From Mytilus trossulus (lineage: Eukaryota; Mollusca; Bivalvia; Mytilida; Mytilidae), in assembly GCF_036588685.1 (NCBI RefSeq), contig NC_086386.1, positions 6,046,117-6,110,116 on the forward strand: a stretch of DNA of 64,000 bases. The letters run 5' to 3'. This document shows positions 35,251 through 47,529 of the stretch, one piece after another. A model generated the notes under the pieces. That model was not told the origin of the DNA. It searched no databases and saw only the letters and a program-made list of their open reading frames with translations. The stretch's first letter is position 1. Each line of letters starts with the position of its first letter. Made by a program: the position numbers and the translations under genes.

Positions 35251-36419
35251 TTAAATGTTATACACTTTTATTTATTGTTTGTTGTTATTGTGATACGAAA
35301 ATTAATTGTCTGTCTTCGTGTAAACTGCTAAACCTAATATATATATAGTTTAAATTTATGGTTTGCTTTTCGTCTGATCTTTGTGATTTTGCTGGTTTGG
35401 AACCACTTCTGTAAGTCTGTGATTTTAACTGTTTTCCTTACCACTTTCCCAACTGAACATACACCGACGCTATTTTTATTCCCTTTGTTCCATTAACTCC
35501 TTCAAAATATGTCCATTAAATAATAAATTAACCCCTCCCCCTTTCCGAATGTATCTTGTTATAAAAACAGCGAGAAACCCTTCCAGTTCTTTACTATTAG
35601 TCACTCAATCATTATTTTATCGGACTCGTACCCTCCTTTTCTAACTCATAAAATAACACCCCATAGTTCTTGAATGAACTATCATAATTTTACCAAAACC
35701 TATACAGATGGTTTAATCGTGCTTTGATCACACTGTATTGGAAAGCACGAATGGACGCCGAACAAATGAAAAAAAGTTTTCGTTGTAAAACAAAATATCC
35801 GTTGGGAGTCCGTTTGTGTAATGACTAAATATAACGAACGCGTAACGAATGCCTAACGGTAAAGCACAGGACCAGTACCAAATATTATTTAAAACAGACA
35901 CACACCTAATGGAAGCATACTGGATAAAATGGACAAACAAGTTACCGGTATCACTAACCAACGGATATAGAACGGAAACAAAACGGTCAAGAACCATAAA
36001 ACGGAAGTCTACCGCGGACGTTCAACGGGTATGTTGACTTCCAGCATCACAATCAAAATCATGGGAAAACTGATATCGCCTTTCACACAAGGAAATTTAT
36101 ACATTACTGTCGCGTCATTAAAATGGGGGTTGGGAATAAATAAATTAATATAAAATATTTTTAGTGAATGTTTTCACAATCAAACAGTTTTCCGAGAAGA
36201 CGTTTCATGGAACTGGTTAACCCTTCAGAAGCATTGTTTAAAATATGGCAAACGAAAAATGGGGTGTTTAGTTAGAATCAGAGGCATATAATATAGCGTG
36301 GGGAGAGTGCCAGTCAATAAAACTAATTCCAAGCTAGCATAATTGACAGAATCCGCGGTAGTCTTTTTCTCGACTTGTTGATTTGTAAGTTAACCAAATT
36401 TGGACATCAAATCAAACAG
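35251..36419. other. Unannotated stretch
   Basis: No gene recognised. Two overlapping open frames on opposite strands around 35728-36037 lie in a less AT-rich block that could be repeat material; neither has a recognisable domain. Confidence 0.3.
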
Positions 36420-37200
36420 TAAAATCATAAAAATACTGAACTTAGAGGAAAATCTTATTGGAAAGTCCATAATAACAGGGCAAAATCAAATAACAAAACA
36501 CATAAAAAACGAATGGACAAGAACTGTCATATTCCTGACTTGGTATAGGCATTTTCAAATGTAGAAAATGGTGGATTAAACCTGGTTTTATAGCGCTAAC
36601 CCTCTCACTTTGATGAAAGTCTCATCACGTTCCGTTATATTAACAATGATGCATTAAATAAACAGAAATAATAAATAAAATAGTCAAAATATGGATACAG
36701 CAATCTTCATCGTGTAACAATTTTAAAGGGAACAATTGAACAGAACTCAAAAACATCTTTTTACAAACACATTCATTGATTATTTATCGTTCAATGTATA
36801 TACAAACAATTTTAAAATATCACATAGGCAACGCAACGTTAGCATACAGGGTTAAAAATCAAAAGAATGTAAGAACTAATTTCAGAAATAGACCGAGATT
36901 TAAAATAGTCCAAAAGTTATATAGAATTTATAAGAATCCACAAATTACAGTTCATTCCATTACGCGATTGAATAATTTTGACGTTTGTGGTTCAACGTAT
37001 TTTGTAAATCATAATAGAAATATATCATAATGACATAAATTAGAACAATAGCATACTGACGGGATCTTTTAAAGTACAGAGTCACGTTATAAGAACCAAA
37101 GAAATACAAAAAGTCGCATATACAAAACACAACAGCAAAAAATGAAAGACAATACAAACACATTGACGGGATGTTTAAGTACAATACAGTTGAAAGCATA
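36420..37200 (-). mobile_element. Composite repeat with ~126-bp tandem units
   Basis: Carries AAATACTGAACTTAGAGGAA, CTGTCATATTCCTGACTTGG, TTCATCGTGTAACAATTTTA and CATACAGGGTTAA, then tandem units with GACGGGATCTTTTAAAGTAC (37059) and TGACGGGATGTTTAAGTAC (37163). It is one of four copies with this layout. Confidence 0.65.
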
Positions 37201-38934
37201 AAAATGGAAATTTACAAAAGCAATGTAATATCAGTGTTGTTATATTGGATACAATGCTGGAAGATAAGCAAGAGAGATGGAGAAAGACTTTAACACCAGG
37301 AACTTGCGTATAATCTTCAAGATATTTTGGCCAACTTTGATTTACAACACAGAACTGCTGCAAAGAGCCAACATGAGCAGCATAAGGTCAGGACTTACTA
37401 TGGACGTCAAGATGTGCATATGACTATACTGTCAGACGATATTGATTGGTGTTTCTTTATTTAAAAAAAAACATATACCAACTACCATGACTTCAATATT
37501 TTTTTATTTTTCTCAATAAAAAGTTAAAATTCAGAAAAGTTCACTTGACCTTATTTCCACATTTAAAAAAATCCAGCCAAAAACCACATTAGTGTGTGGT
37601 TTCATTTTTTTATTCACAAAATACGTTAAGAAAATAAATGAAGAGGGCATTTCCTAAAATTGTGTCTTAAAAAAGCGTGGTTTTCCTGTTTGATTGTGTA
37701 ATTCATACTTGTTGAAATCCGAAGGTTGATACAAATGGGTTTAGGGATGGTTTATTCTTCGTGCAAATGAATCTATTATTTCCTTCCTCGTTGTATTTAA
37801 CTCGGTGCCGATTCCTAGAGATATGTCAATTAATATTGCCAAGAAGCAAGTTTCTTTGACGCTAAACCAAAATGACAGCTTACAAATAAACAAACACTAC
37901 AAATAATTATAACACAAGTTTGTAACTACATTTATGGTCACCGTCTATAAGAACGACCAGTGCTGAGAAGAGTTTTTATTTGATCTTGCAAAATGGTTAA
38001 GTACACAACAACGTTAAATCGGAATAGATATGTTGAACCCGATGGCAATTGCCACGCTCCCTCCTCATACACAAATATGTGCAGGAAAACTAGGCAAAAA
38101 TCGATGACTTGTTATTGCGTATAATCACAATAGAAATAAAAAAGTTGAACATTTAACATGTCGCTCGTTTTCCTGGTTGTCTGATTACCTTAATTTCTTG
38201 TTTTATCTGTTTGTTTATTTTGGTAACACATTTCTGAAAGATATTTTAGAAACTGTGGATAATGCTACATGCATTTTGCTTGAAACGCCATTGTTAGTAA
38301 CTTAACTCACTTCTATATTGTTTCGGAAGTCCTACATTGATTTAAGGTAAAAGCTGTAGGTCAATTCAGAAAAAACTAGACATATAATGGATTTTATTTT
38401 ACAAATAGTAATTTGGATGGAGAGTTGTCTCATTGGCACTCATGCCACATCTTCTTAGATTTATAAGCAGTGATTATCGTTTGATATTGACTAAGAATTT
38501 AATTAAGTTTGCACAAAGGCGCATTAATTGTACATGTTTTTGTCAAATTGCGTTTTTCAGTGTATCGACTGGTATTGAGCATCATTTTTTTCGTTTTCTA
38601 CGGGAACGAATCTAGTATCCATCTAGTCATTTTCTAAAAAAAAAACCCAGCTTATTTCATATCACACATGGTTCCACTCATTACCATTTGAAAGCTACTT
38701 ATTCGTAAATATACTGCATGTTCAAATTAAGGCAAATTTGTAAATCGATTAGTAGAAGAATAGAATCGTATGAACTGCAAAAGCAACGTGACGGGCTGTG
38801 ACGGCAGGATAGGCTCCACTCTCCTGCTGTGCAAGCATGCATCACTTGCAATACGGCTAAAGCCAAAACCAAAACAAAATCGGGTACCAAATTTTGATTC
38901 ATGAATTATTATACATCTCAACGTTGTAATTTTT
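37201..38934. other. AT-rich stretch with a repeat relic
   Basis: No gene supported. A short end fragment of the 12120-type repeat occurs near 38410 (GAGTTGTCTCATTGGCACTC). Other short frames have no domain. Confidence 0.3.
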
Positions 38935-39625
38935 AAAAGAAAGGCAAAAGATAAAAGTTATTATCAAATTCATAAGTAGATCATAATAAAATTACGATAC
39001 CTGGCAAAAAAAAACCAACCCGAGAGGCAAACAAAAGAAAAAAATAGTACACACAACACACCATAGAAAACAAAAAAGTGTCCTCAGTACGCGAATGCCC
39101 CACTCGCACTATCATTTTCCATGTTCAGTGGACCGTGAAATTGGGGTAAGAACTCTAATTTGGCATTAAAATTAGAAAGATCATATCATAGACAACATGT
39201 GTACTAAGTTCGATTGGACTTCAACTTCATCAAAAACTACCTTGACCAAAAACTTTCACCTGGAGCGGGACAGACAGACGGACGGACGGACGAACAGACC
39301 AGAAAACATAATGCCCCTCTACTATCGTAGGTGGGGCATAAAAATGAGCAACAATAACAAACAATAAACAGGGGATGTTACCATGTGCTCCGGCAGTGGT
39401 TTCCTATCCTACCCCACATATTGTGCTGCTAATATATGTACAGACCCAGAGATAAGTCGTATTCAGTAGGTCTTATAAGAGGAAAATGACGGGATTGAGG
39501 TCACGTTAATCGACACGTATTCGTCGTCATCTGTAAAACAGAAGTTTCATAACTGTCGACAAACTCGTGATGACGTCAGTGAAATTTTTGAACGGATGAC
39601 TTCAACTCGACCATTTGAAGCTTTG
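38935..39625. repeat. Nested dispersed repeats
   Basis: A diverged copy of the GATACCAGAGGGACAGTC family (parts at about 38935-39085 and 39350-39625, with TCATAACTGTCGACAAACTC and ACTCGTGATGACGTC) is split by an inverse copy of the 34985-35250 repeat at 39095-39345, ending TCTACTATCGTAGGTGGGGC. The second element appears to have inserted into the first. Confidence 0.6.
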
Positions 39626-39929
39626 GGTTAATAGCCTCATTTTAAACAACAGCCCTTTATAAAGTATTATTATGATAGGCAATGCAAGCTTTGAGATATT
39701 GGATAAACTGAAAGAAACATACGTCATATGCAGGCGTTCCTGGAATGTTGGTACAGTGAAATGGAAAGTTCTCAATACGAAAACTGAATTCGCATATTTA
39801 TTGCAGTGTTTTTGTCAACCGAGCCTTGTTGTCAATTTCTAGATGTAAGTCAATGTAAGAGGTAGATTTAAATGTATCTGCTGTATTTTTTTTATTTCAA
39901 GTTCGTTGAGATATATGTGCTTTAGATCG

Positions 39930-39990
39930 ATCGGCACTGATTAGTCTTTTGAAGATGAAACGCACATTTGCAAATTCAAATCTTGGTATC
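39930..39990 (+). repeat. Degenerate hammerhead-like relic
   Basis: CACTGATTA, a GTCTT-TTG-AAGAT stem and GAAACGCAC follow the order of the ribozyme in the 358-bp repeat. The core G8 is replaced by T and stem III is lost. It is probably dead. Confidence 0.35.
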
Positions 39991-41337
39991 TGTCATGCGT
40001 TCATTTTAGACATAATCATCAAATTTTGAATATCAAGTTAGCCTCATATGAATAAAGGAACCAGGCGAAAAGAAAAACACTGATGGTTCAACCATGGGAA
40101 TGCCAATAATTTGTTGAAAAATGCGTCCTCCAACGTAACAATATGTTGTCAATTAAAAATCAAGCATCTTGAATATGTCAGTTTCAAAGAAATTTTGGTT
40201 TAATCAAAGTGATTTTCACAAAGTACGATATATCCTTCTTTAGACACGATACGTGTATGCGTATCTACGCTGTCCATCTCTTCTCCTTTTTGTTTTAACT
40301 GAAACAAAACCAGTTCTATCAATTTGTTTTCTCTGGCTTTGAATCAAGAATACTGGCATAAAGAGTAGAAAGTGAAACGTTTTAATATTATAACAAGATG
40401 AAAAAGACTCAGATTGTATGTTCTGTTACAGATCTTTGGAATGTTTGAGTATCCACATCTGAATCAAGCCGTAACCACACATAACATACCTATATATGAT
40501 TTTTCAGGATTTGGTAGTTTGATAGGTTATATGTTGATTTTTCAATTGAATTGTTAAAACGCTATAGCTTGTTCAAACAGTTTTGTAATGTGATTAAACT
40601 ACTTAAATTAAGTTGTTTTGCTTCATCAGTAGGGACAACAATATGTTTTTCATGGATGAAGATAGATAACTTGTTTAGTTTTTTTTAAGATCGATGTAGC
40701 ATACGTATTCATCATGTTCATAGACCCGTTCATTTTTTTCTAGTCTAACTAATGTCAACGAGCTCAAATCATTAACCAACTCGGGAAAAGTTTCTACGTA
40801 ATTAGAAGTTGCCTTGGTGTAGGCTCGCGATATTTCGGGACTTTGGATAACATATTTCTAAGAGCAGTGTAATTGATAACTTTTAGGTCACCAGTAATAA
40901 CATGGCCAGCCTAATAATATATGAATTGAGAGCTAGAAAATGTGCAATCGACGGTTAAGACTGGAATTCGTCAATATTGAGATCCTGCAAAACGTGTTCT
41001 TATTTGCACATTTTAGTTGCAATAGGTTTGGTATAGGTATAAGTGGTACAGATTAATCTTAAAAGTATGGAGGTAATCTGGGATAAACTTATTTCTGATG
41101 AACAATAGACGACAAGTTTATGGCATAGCAAACATGTTTGCAAAAGTTATTGACTGGTTATGGCTGGGATGCTAGCTATAAAAGAAAGTTGATGGCATGG
41201 CGACCTTAGTTTGCCAAGGATAGTTGGAGAAAGAGTCTTTTCTCTTTCTCATATTTTCCCATGCATACGGGACTAAAAATTCTTTGTCTGGTTATACCCG
41301 CGATGAATATTAATAAGAAGATGTTGTATACTAGAAA
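39991..41337. other. Non-coding stretch
   Basis: No gene or repeat family recognised between the hammerhead relic and the candidate exon at 41338. Confidence 0.3.
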
Positions 41338-41610
41338 TTGCCAATTGAGATAACTCTTCATAAAAGACCAAATGACGCAGAAAATAATGACTATTGGTTA
41401 CCGTACTCGCAGTTTGAAGCGACTAGTTCAAGTCCAATAACAACTTTTAAAATAAACAAGCATGTAACACTAAAATATCAATCAGTTCACATCCAACAAC
41501 CAATGGATGGACTGGAAAGAAATCATTTACAGTCAGAAAAAAATGACCTTTACAGCACTGGGCGGAATATCAGTCCACTAGTGTATAATCAGCTCCCCAT
41601 GATGATGTGA
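41338..41610 (+). CDS. Possible terminal exon, unknown product
   Basis: A 90-codon open frame without an early ATG (it opens at a TTG). It is hydrophilic, includes HKRPNDAENNDYWLPYSQFE and ends LPMMM. Composition is more protein-like than neighbouring frames, a possible acceptor (TATACTAG) lies just before it, and an AATAAA follows near 42064. No family is recognised and no partner exon was found, so it may be chance. Confidence 0.2.
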   Translation: MPIEITLHKRPNDAENNDYWLPYSQFEATSSSPITTFKINKHVTLKYQSVHIQQPMDGLERNHLQSEKNDLYSTGRNISPLVYNQLPMMM

Positions 41611-43805
41611 TGTCCGGTTAGAATTAAGTTTTCTACAGTTACAACCAAACTGCAATCCAAATCTTTATATTAATGGAAGAATTTAGTACCGGTTTAAGTA
41701 ATTTGAACACATTTTTTTTACTTTTGAAGTTTAGAATGATTCATTTAAAGAAAAGAAGCGTTTGACAAAAACTGTCATACATGAAAGAAATTTGAATTTT
41801 GGTAATTCTTCAGTTTCCCGCTTTCAAAGATGTCACGATAAAAATCTTAATTTATAACTCGAAACGATATGCTGAGGAAGATATGTTGTCCGTTTCCGTA
41901 CACAATAATTTCTGAACTCTTAAAGAAGATTTCGGTTTCATATTTCTGAGATTTCATGATAATGTAGAGTACGAACCTAGGGTACATGTATTTTATTATG
42001 ACGTGTTATGGACATGCAAGTAGACTTGTAAGATATTTTGATGTATGTTTTAAATTGGTATTAATAAAGCATACTGTTTAATATTCTGTATTTTTTTTGA
42101 AAGTTATTATGCAGGAAACAGGAACTGTGTGAAATTACTTGTATTATACTTCTTGTAATGCTTGTAGTCTGGAACATATGATAATTGAAGCAAATAAGTT
42201 TTAATTAACATTTAATGAAGTAAAGTTAGAACAATTACAATGTTATGATTTTTCTAGAAATATTGAATTACTGTCATTTGTATAATTGATAAACAAGTTG
42301 AAGTTCATGTTATAAATTACCAGTTCATAGTAATAATCCATTGAATAATCCAATTGTATGTCTTGTAATTTTGTGAAGATCCAATTGTAGAAACTGTAGT
42401 AAATCGTAGTAAATTCCACGCACCTGTGCTTGAATTTTATGAATGAAATGTATTGACATGCGCAGTAGAACCCATGTGTCATTTGGGACGATTGTTCAAT
42501 AAAAACACTATTTTTACGTGTTGTCAACTGTTTTCACATACTTCTTGTAATTCCTTTTAGTATTTGTAACAAACGTCTTCAATGTTTTGTTGATGTTAAT
42601 GTTCATTATCTTTGATATTTCACATTTTGATCCGCCGGTGACACTCAAACTTTTCGCAGTGTTGTTTACGTATTGTGACTTCCGGTGGCGCTGTATATAT
42701 TGTTGTATTTTAGTTACCATAGAAATTTGTTTAGTACCATGCATAAAATGTTTATTATATAAAGCTTACTTTAATTGTATATTATTGTGATTTTTGTAAT
42801 TTATTATAGAATTAATATTTAGTTGGACGGCAAGCGCGCGATCCAACAATTTTCCAACTTTCCAACAATCCAACATTGACGTAATTTCGACGCTTTGTCG
42901 TCAGTTCTGCTCAAACTTTTGGTTCTTACAGTTGGTATTTTTATTTTCTCGTTATTTATTTTCGTCAAAATGGTTAATTTTTCTTAGAAACTTTATTTTT
43001 TTTAAAAGGTAAATTTGTAAAGGAAAATAGTAAAGTTAGCGTTTTCACAGTTAAAAAGGAATATTTCATTTTACCGGCAAAGCTTTATTTCTAGTTTATC
43101 TTGTAAAGTTAGGATTATTGAAATTGTTCATTGAAGTTCATGTTTACTGTTAAAGTTTGTCTTTTTGTAATAAATAGGATTAAATAGGAAAGTAGGCAGT
43201 TAAGGGATAATTTCCTAAAGGTCTGGAAATTATAATATACAAAACAGTTTATGAATGGTATAAACTGTATTTCATTATTAGTTATTCAGGAAAGGCTCTG
43301 AAATATAACTAATAATAATAAACATTTTTTTTATGTAACTGGTGAGGTCTCAGTTACAACTTTTACAAAAATAGTTAGAAAGAGGTCTTCTGACTAAATT
43401 CACTAGAAATTAGGATTTTCTCTTAGGTACTTTATTTTCTTAGTAAGATAGCAGAACTCAGCCTTTTTATGTATTTTTCTGACATATTATCTCTTGAGTG
43501 TAGAGATAAGTTAATAAATATCTCTTGACTCCGACTTGAGTGTAGAGATAAATAAGAAAATATCTCTTGAGTTTAGAGATAAATCACTAGATGTATTATA
43601 CTGAATAGAATCTTGTCATATCTTGAATATAACTGAAAATATATGATTCTTGAAATGAATAAAATATAGAAAACTTGTATATGTGACTTTTAGCAAATGC
43701 CTATACTGACCAGCTCATATCTTGTCATACTGACTTTGTTATATACAAACTACTCATAATATTTGAGTAAAAACTCTTGGGTCGAAGCATTTCAAGCCCC
43801 TGCCC
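41611..43805. other. Unannotated AT-rich stretch with short local repeats
   Basis: No gene supported. A GCGCGCGATCCAACAATTTT block (about 42833) and four short copies of ATCTCTTGAGT / GTAGAGATAA at 43488-43590, which can pair with each other as hairpins, stand out. They may belong to an unrecognised mobile element. Confidence 0.3.
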
Positions 43806-43888
43806 GCTACAATAATTTTATGATAATTGTGAGATTTTATGATAATTGTGAGAATTTATGATAATTGTGAGATTTTATGATAATTGTG
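43806..43888 (+). repeat. 19-bp tandem repeat, four copies
   Basis: ATTTTATGATAATTGTGAG is repeated four times and abuts the left end of the palindrome. Confidence 0.85.
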
Positions 43889-43936
43889 CGGAGATTAAAG
43901 TTTAAGTTATCGCGTAATAATCTACAAGCTTCAGGC

Positions 43937-44660
43937 CTATTGTCGAATATGCGGATTCTGTGTGGGATAACATACCATGTTATCTAAATGACAAAGTAGA
44001 GAGCATTCAAATAGAAGAGGCTCGTATAGTCACAGGTGCCACTAAACTATGGTCTAAATCTAAACTTTATACTGATACTGGTAGGATGGAAGAATTTTTA
44101 CGAAATGTTTCATGATCAAGCTCCTTAATATCTTTGTAGTCTCGTACTTCAACAACTTTATGAAGTCTATAACTATAATACAAGAAGGGCATTTAATTTT
44201 AAAATATGAAATATAGAACTCCTTTTTATCAAAAATCCTTCCTACCATCTGTTATTCGGGAATGGAACAGCCTTCCAAGATGTAAGATGTAATCTATCAA
44301 AATTTACACATAATTTTTTTTTAATCGAGATACTAAGAAGGTCCCTACATATAATAATACTGTTTGTAGAGAAGGCCAAATACTTCACGCCAGACTCCGG
44401 TTGACCTGCAGTGGCTAACATGAACACCTACTCCAGAAAAATATTGTTCTTTCAAGGCTCTATAAATGTGGGCAAGTTGAAAGCAGCAACCACTATCTGC
44501 TAGAATGTCATAGTTATAGAGTCATCAGGACACAAAACATTTCTACACTACCAAGATATACTATACAACCATTATTATAAGGTAGTGATGAGGAAAACGA
44601 AAATATTTTTAAAGTTGTACACAGATTTATTTTAGGAACAGGGAGATTCGGTCCATAACC
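43937..44660 (+). pseudogene. LINE reverse-transcriptase C-terminal relic (left arm)
   Basis: Translation with frameshifts and stops gives RPIVEYADSVWDNIP, EEARIVTGATKL, LYTDTG, FYEMFHDQAP, YNYNTRRAFNF, SFLPSVIREWNSLP and a Cys/His patch YKCGQVESSNHYLLECH. These in order match the post-catalytic end of a non-LTR retrotransposon ORF2. The catalytic region is absent from the arm. It is a broken, immobile copy. Confidence 0.8.
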
Positions 44661-44763
44661 AATTATTTTTATGTCGATTGAGATGTTGCAATTTAAATTT
44701 TGTGTAACCTTTTTTTTGAAACATAACATATTTTTAGCTACATGTGAGACCATAATAAATTTT

Positions 44764-45085
44764 GTAATGGTTAGTGTATCGGATTACTAGCACAAAGGTT
44801 CCTGGTTTAATTCCCGACCCGGGATGAAAATTTCAAGAACTGCATTTACAACTCTCTTGACACCATTTGCGAGTATGGTCTTGGGGAAAAGATGATAGTC
44901 CGTTGGAAGGGGACGACAAATGGTTGACCCGTGTTAAGAGACGGCAATGTCTCTTGCATGTAAAAAACACCCTTGTAGATTTAAAAAAAGAACAGGATAA
45001 TGCCGCTACAAGGCAGCACTCGCATACGCAAAGTGGAAAGAGATTATTATAAGTTGCAAAACTTGTTTCCCAATCCACTATAAAC
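44764..45085 (+). mobile_element. tRNA-derived SINE (left arm)
   Basis: A-box-like TGGTTAGTGTATCGG and B-box GGTTTAATTCCCG are spaced as in a tRNA. A conserved-looking body follows (GACCCGTGTTAAGAGACGG, AAAACACCCTTGTAGAT, AGGCAGCACTCGCATACGCA, AAGTGGAAAGAGAT). It is most like the V-SINE-type elements reported in molluscs; the subfamily is not certain. Confidence 0.6.
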
Positions 45086-45121
45086 AAATATGTTTAAACT
45101 AACAAACGCCAACATACATAG

Positions 45122-45825
45122 GCACTGCTTGAAAACTAATTTAAATAATAATAAGGGGTCTTTGGTAACTATTGTAAGGGAATATATGATTTTTGTCCGG
45201 TGGGAGGAGGGGTGTCAAAATCTTCTCCATGATATGTTTCATTTTCAGAAGTATTCAGTGTTACTTTTTCTATGAACCATTAGTTTCTCTTTTCTTTCAG
45301 CATAATCATATTGTGTCAGTTCAGGGAACCCCATTTTTGTTAAGAGTGTTCAATAAAAACATTTAAAGGCATTATACAGGCCCTGGGTGAAATAAATTTT
45401 GTAGCGGGGGAAAAGATTTTTTTTTGTATTTTGTTAATTATTTTGAATATCATTATAGATTGAGATATACTGAAAACTGCAAAACAATATCCAGCAAAGA
45501 AAGATCTACTAATGATTAAACATAAAATTGGCAATTGACATCTTATTGGAGTTATTGTCCTTAAAAGTTATTTCCTACAATTTATTAGTAATTTTTGTAG
45601 ATGTTTTCAAAAATCTGCTGCTTTTAATTAAACTACTGGGCCAAGTTAAGTCAAACTTCGGCCTCAATCAATGTTATGGTATCTATGTGATTTTAACCTT
45701 ATTTTACCTGATTTCTAAAACCACAGTAGAAACAGTTGAGCGACACAGTCTCTTAAGAGCCTATAGTTCTTAAAATGTCCTGTATCAAGTCAAGAATATT
45801 ACAGTAGTTATCAAATAGATCGTTT
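45122..45825. other. Spacer of the palindrome
   Basis: 704 bp between the arms. It holds a diverged piece of the hairpin-headed ~0.5-kb repeat (about 45400-45700: GGAGTTATTGTCCTTAAAAG, AACTACTGGGCCAAGTTAA) and a TGTATCAAGTCAAGAATATT fragment of the composite repeat. Confidence 0.7.
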
Positions 45826-45861
45826 CTATGTATGTTGGCGTTTGTTAGTTTAAACATATTT

Positions 45862-46183
45862 GTTTATAGTGGATTGGGAAACAAGTTTTGCAACTTATAA
45901 TAATCTCTTTCCACTTTGCGTATGCGAGTGCTGCCTTGTAGCGGCATTATCCTGTTCTTTTTTTAAATCTACAAGGGTGTTTTTTACATGCAAGAGACAT
46001 TGCCGTCTCTTAACACGGGTCAACCATTTGTCGTCCCCTTCCAACGGACTATCATCTTTTCCCCAAGACCATACTCGCAAATGGTGTCAAGAGAGTTGTA
46101 AATGCAGTTCTTGAAATTTTCATCCCGGGTCGGGAATTAAACCAGGAACCTTTGTGCTAGTAATCCGATACACTAACCATTAC
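45862..46183 (-). mobile_element. tRNA-derived SINE (right arm)
   Basis: Mirror copy of the SINE at 44764-45085, with the same A and B boxes on the minus strand. Confidence 0.6.
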
Positions 46184-46286
46184 AAAATTTATTATGGTCT
46201 CACATGTAGCTAAAAATATGTTATGTTTCAAAAAAAAGGTTACACAAAATTTAAATTGCAACATCTCAATCGACATAAAAATAATT

Positions 46287-47010
46287 GGTTATGGACCGAA
46301 TCTCCCTGTTCCTAAAATAAATCTGTGTACAACTTTAAAAATATTTTCGTTTTCCTCATCACTACCTTATAATAATGGTTGTATAGTATATCTTGGTAGT
46401 GTAGAAATGTTTTGTGTCCTGATGACTCTATAACTATGACATTCTAGCAGATAGTGGTTGCTGCTTTCAACTTGCCCACATTTATAGAGCCTTGAAAGAA
46501 CAATATTTTTCTGGAGTAGGTGTTCATGTTAGCCACTGCAGGTCAACCGGAGTCTGGCGTGAAGTATTTGGCCTTCTCTACAAACAGTATTATTATATGT
46601 AGGGACCTTCTTAGTATCTCGATTAAAAAAAAATTATGTGTAAATTTTGATAGATTACATCTTACATCTTGGAAGGCTGTTCCATTCCCGAATAACAGAT
46701 GGTAGGAAGGATTTTTGATAAAAAGGAGTTCTATATTTCATATTTTAAAATTAAATGCCCTTCTTGTATTATAGTTATAGACTTCATAAAGTTGTTGAAG
46801 TACGAGACTACAAAGATATTAAGGAGCTTGATCATGAAACATTTCGTAAAAATTCTTCCATCCTACCAGTATCAGTATAAAGTTTAGATTTAGACCATAG
46901 TTTAGTGGCACCTGTGACTATACGAGCCTCTTCTATTTGAATGCTCTCTACTTTGTCATTTAGATAACATGGTATGTTATCCCACACAGAATCCGCATAT
47001 TCGACAATAG
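46287..47010 (-). pseudogene. LINE reverse-transcriptase C-terminal relic (right arm)
   Basis: Mirror copy of 43937-44660. On this side the upstream reverse-transcriptase part of what may be the same LINE lies in line at 47530-48142, about 0.5 kb away, so this arm is probably the original and the left arm the inverted duplicate. Confidence 0.8.
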
Positions 47011-47529
47011 GCCTGAAGCTTGTAGATTATTACGCGATAACTTAAACTTTAATCTCCGCACAAGATTTAAGAGCGGAGTAGCCTTATCAATAATACTAGA
47101 ACACACGCACAAAATCGCGAGTTTAGAGCTTGTAAACTGTTGTAGGATGTATTTTTGTAAAAGATTTTATGTCTTGTGAATTTAAGAAAAGGTATCAAAA
47201 GCCCTTTACCTTTTTTCCAAAGTCCGTTTTTTGTTTCCTTTCTTTTAAATTCCATTATTTTCGCGTTTCTGACCTCAATAATTTTTCCTCTTTGCTTCAA
47301 AGCATTTTTTGGTAAAAGTCAAATTAAATTAAAAAATTTACACCGCTTTAAACATGTTTTAAATTAATGCTAAAGTTTATGTTTTACAACCTCTTGTATC
47401 GTTTATCATTCAAATATATTGGTGGATTATGGGGTTTTGCTCTTTAAACACATATGGTAATGGTTTCCGTTTTTGTTAGAATATAATTAACATGTCATTG
47501 TTGAGACCATAAGTGAATATTTTTTCAGA

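Larger units (their letters stand above)
43887..45121 (+). repeat. Left arm of large palindrome
   Basis: The 1235-bp left arm is the reverse complement of 45826-47060; every stretch compared, including all open frames, matches exactly. The symmetry centre is 45473.5. It contains a LINE 3' coding relic (43937-44660) and a tRNA-derived SINE (44764-45085). Confidence 0.95.
45826..47060 (-). repeat. Right arm of large palindrome
   Basis: Exact inverse copy of 43887-45121 as far as I could check. Outside it, the sequence is unrelated to the left flank. Confidence 0.95.

Noticed and set aside
44833..46114. Matching open frames in both palindrome arms (for example 84 codons)
   Set aside because: They cover the SINE and LINE 3' region; identity comes from the palindrome, not from protein selection.
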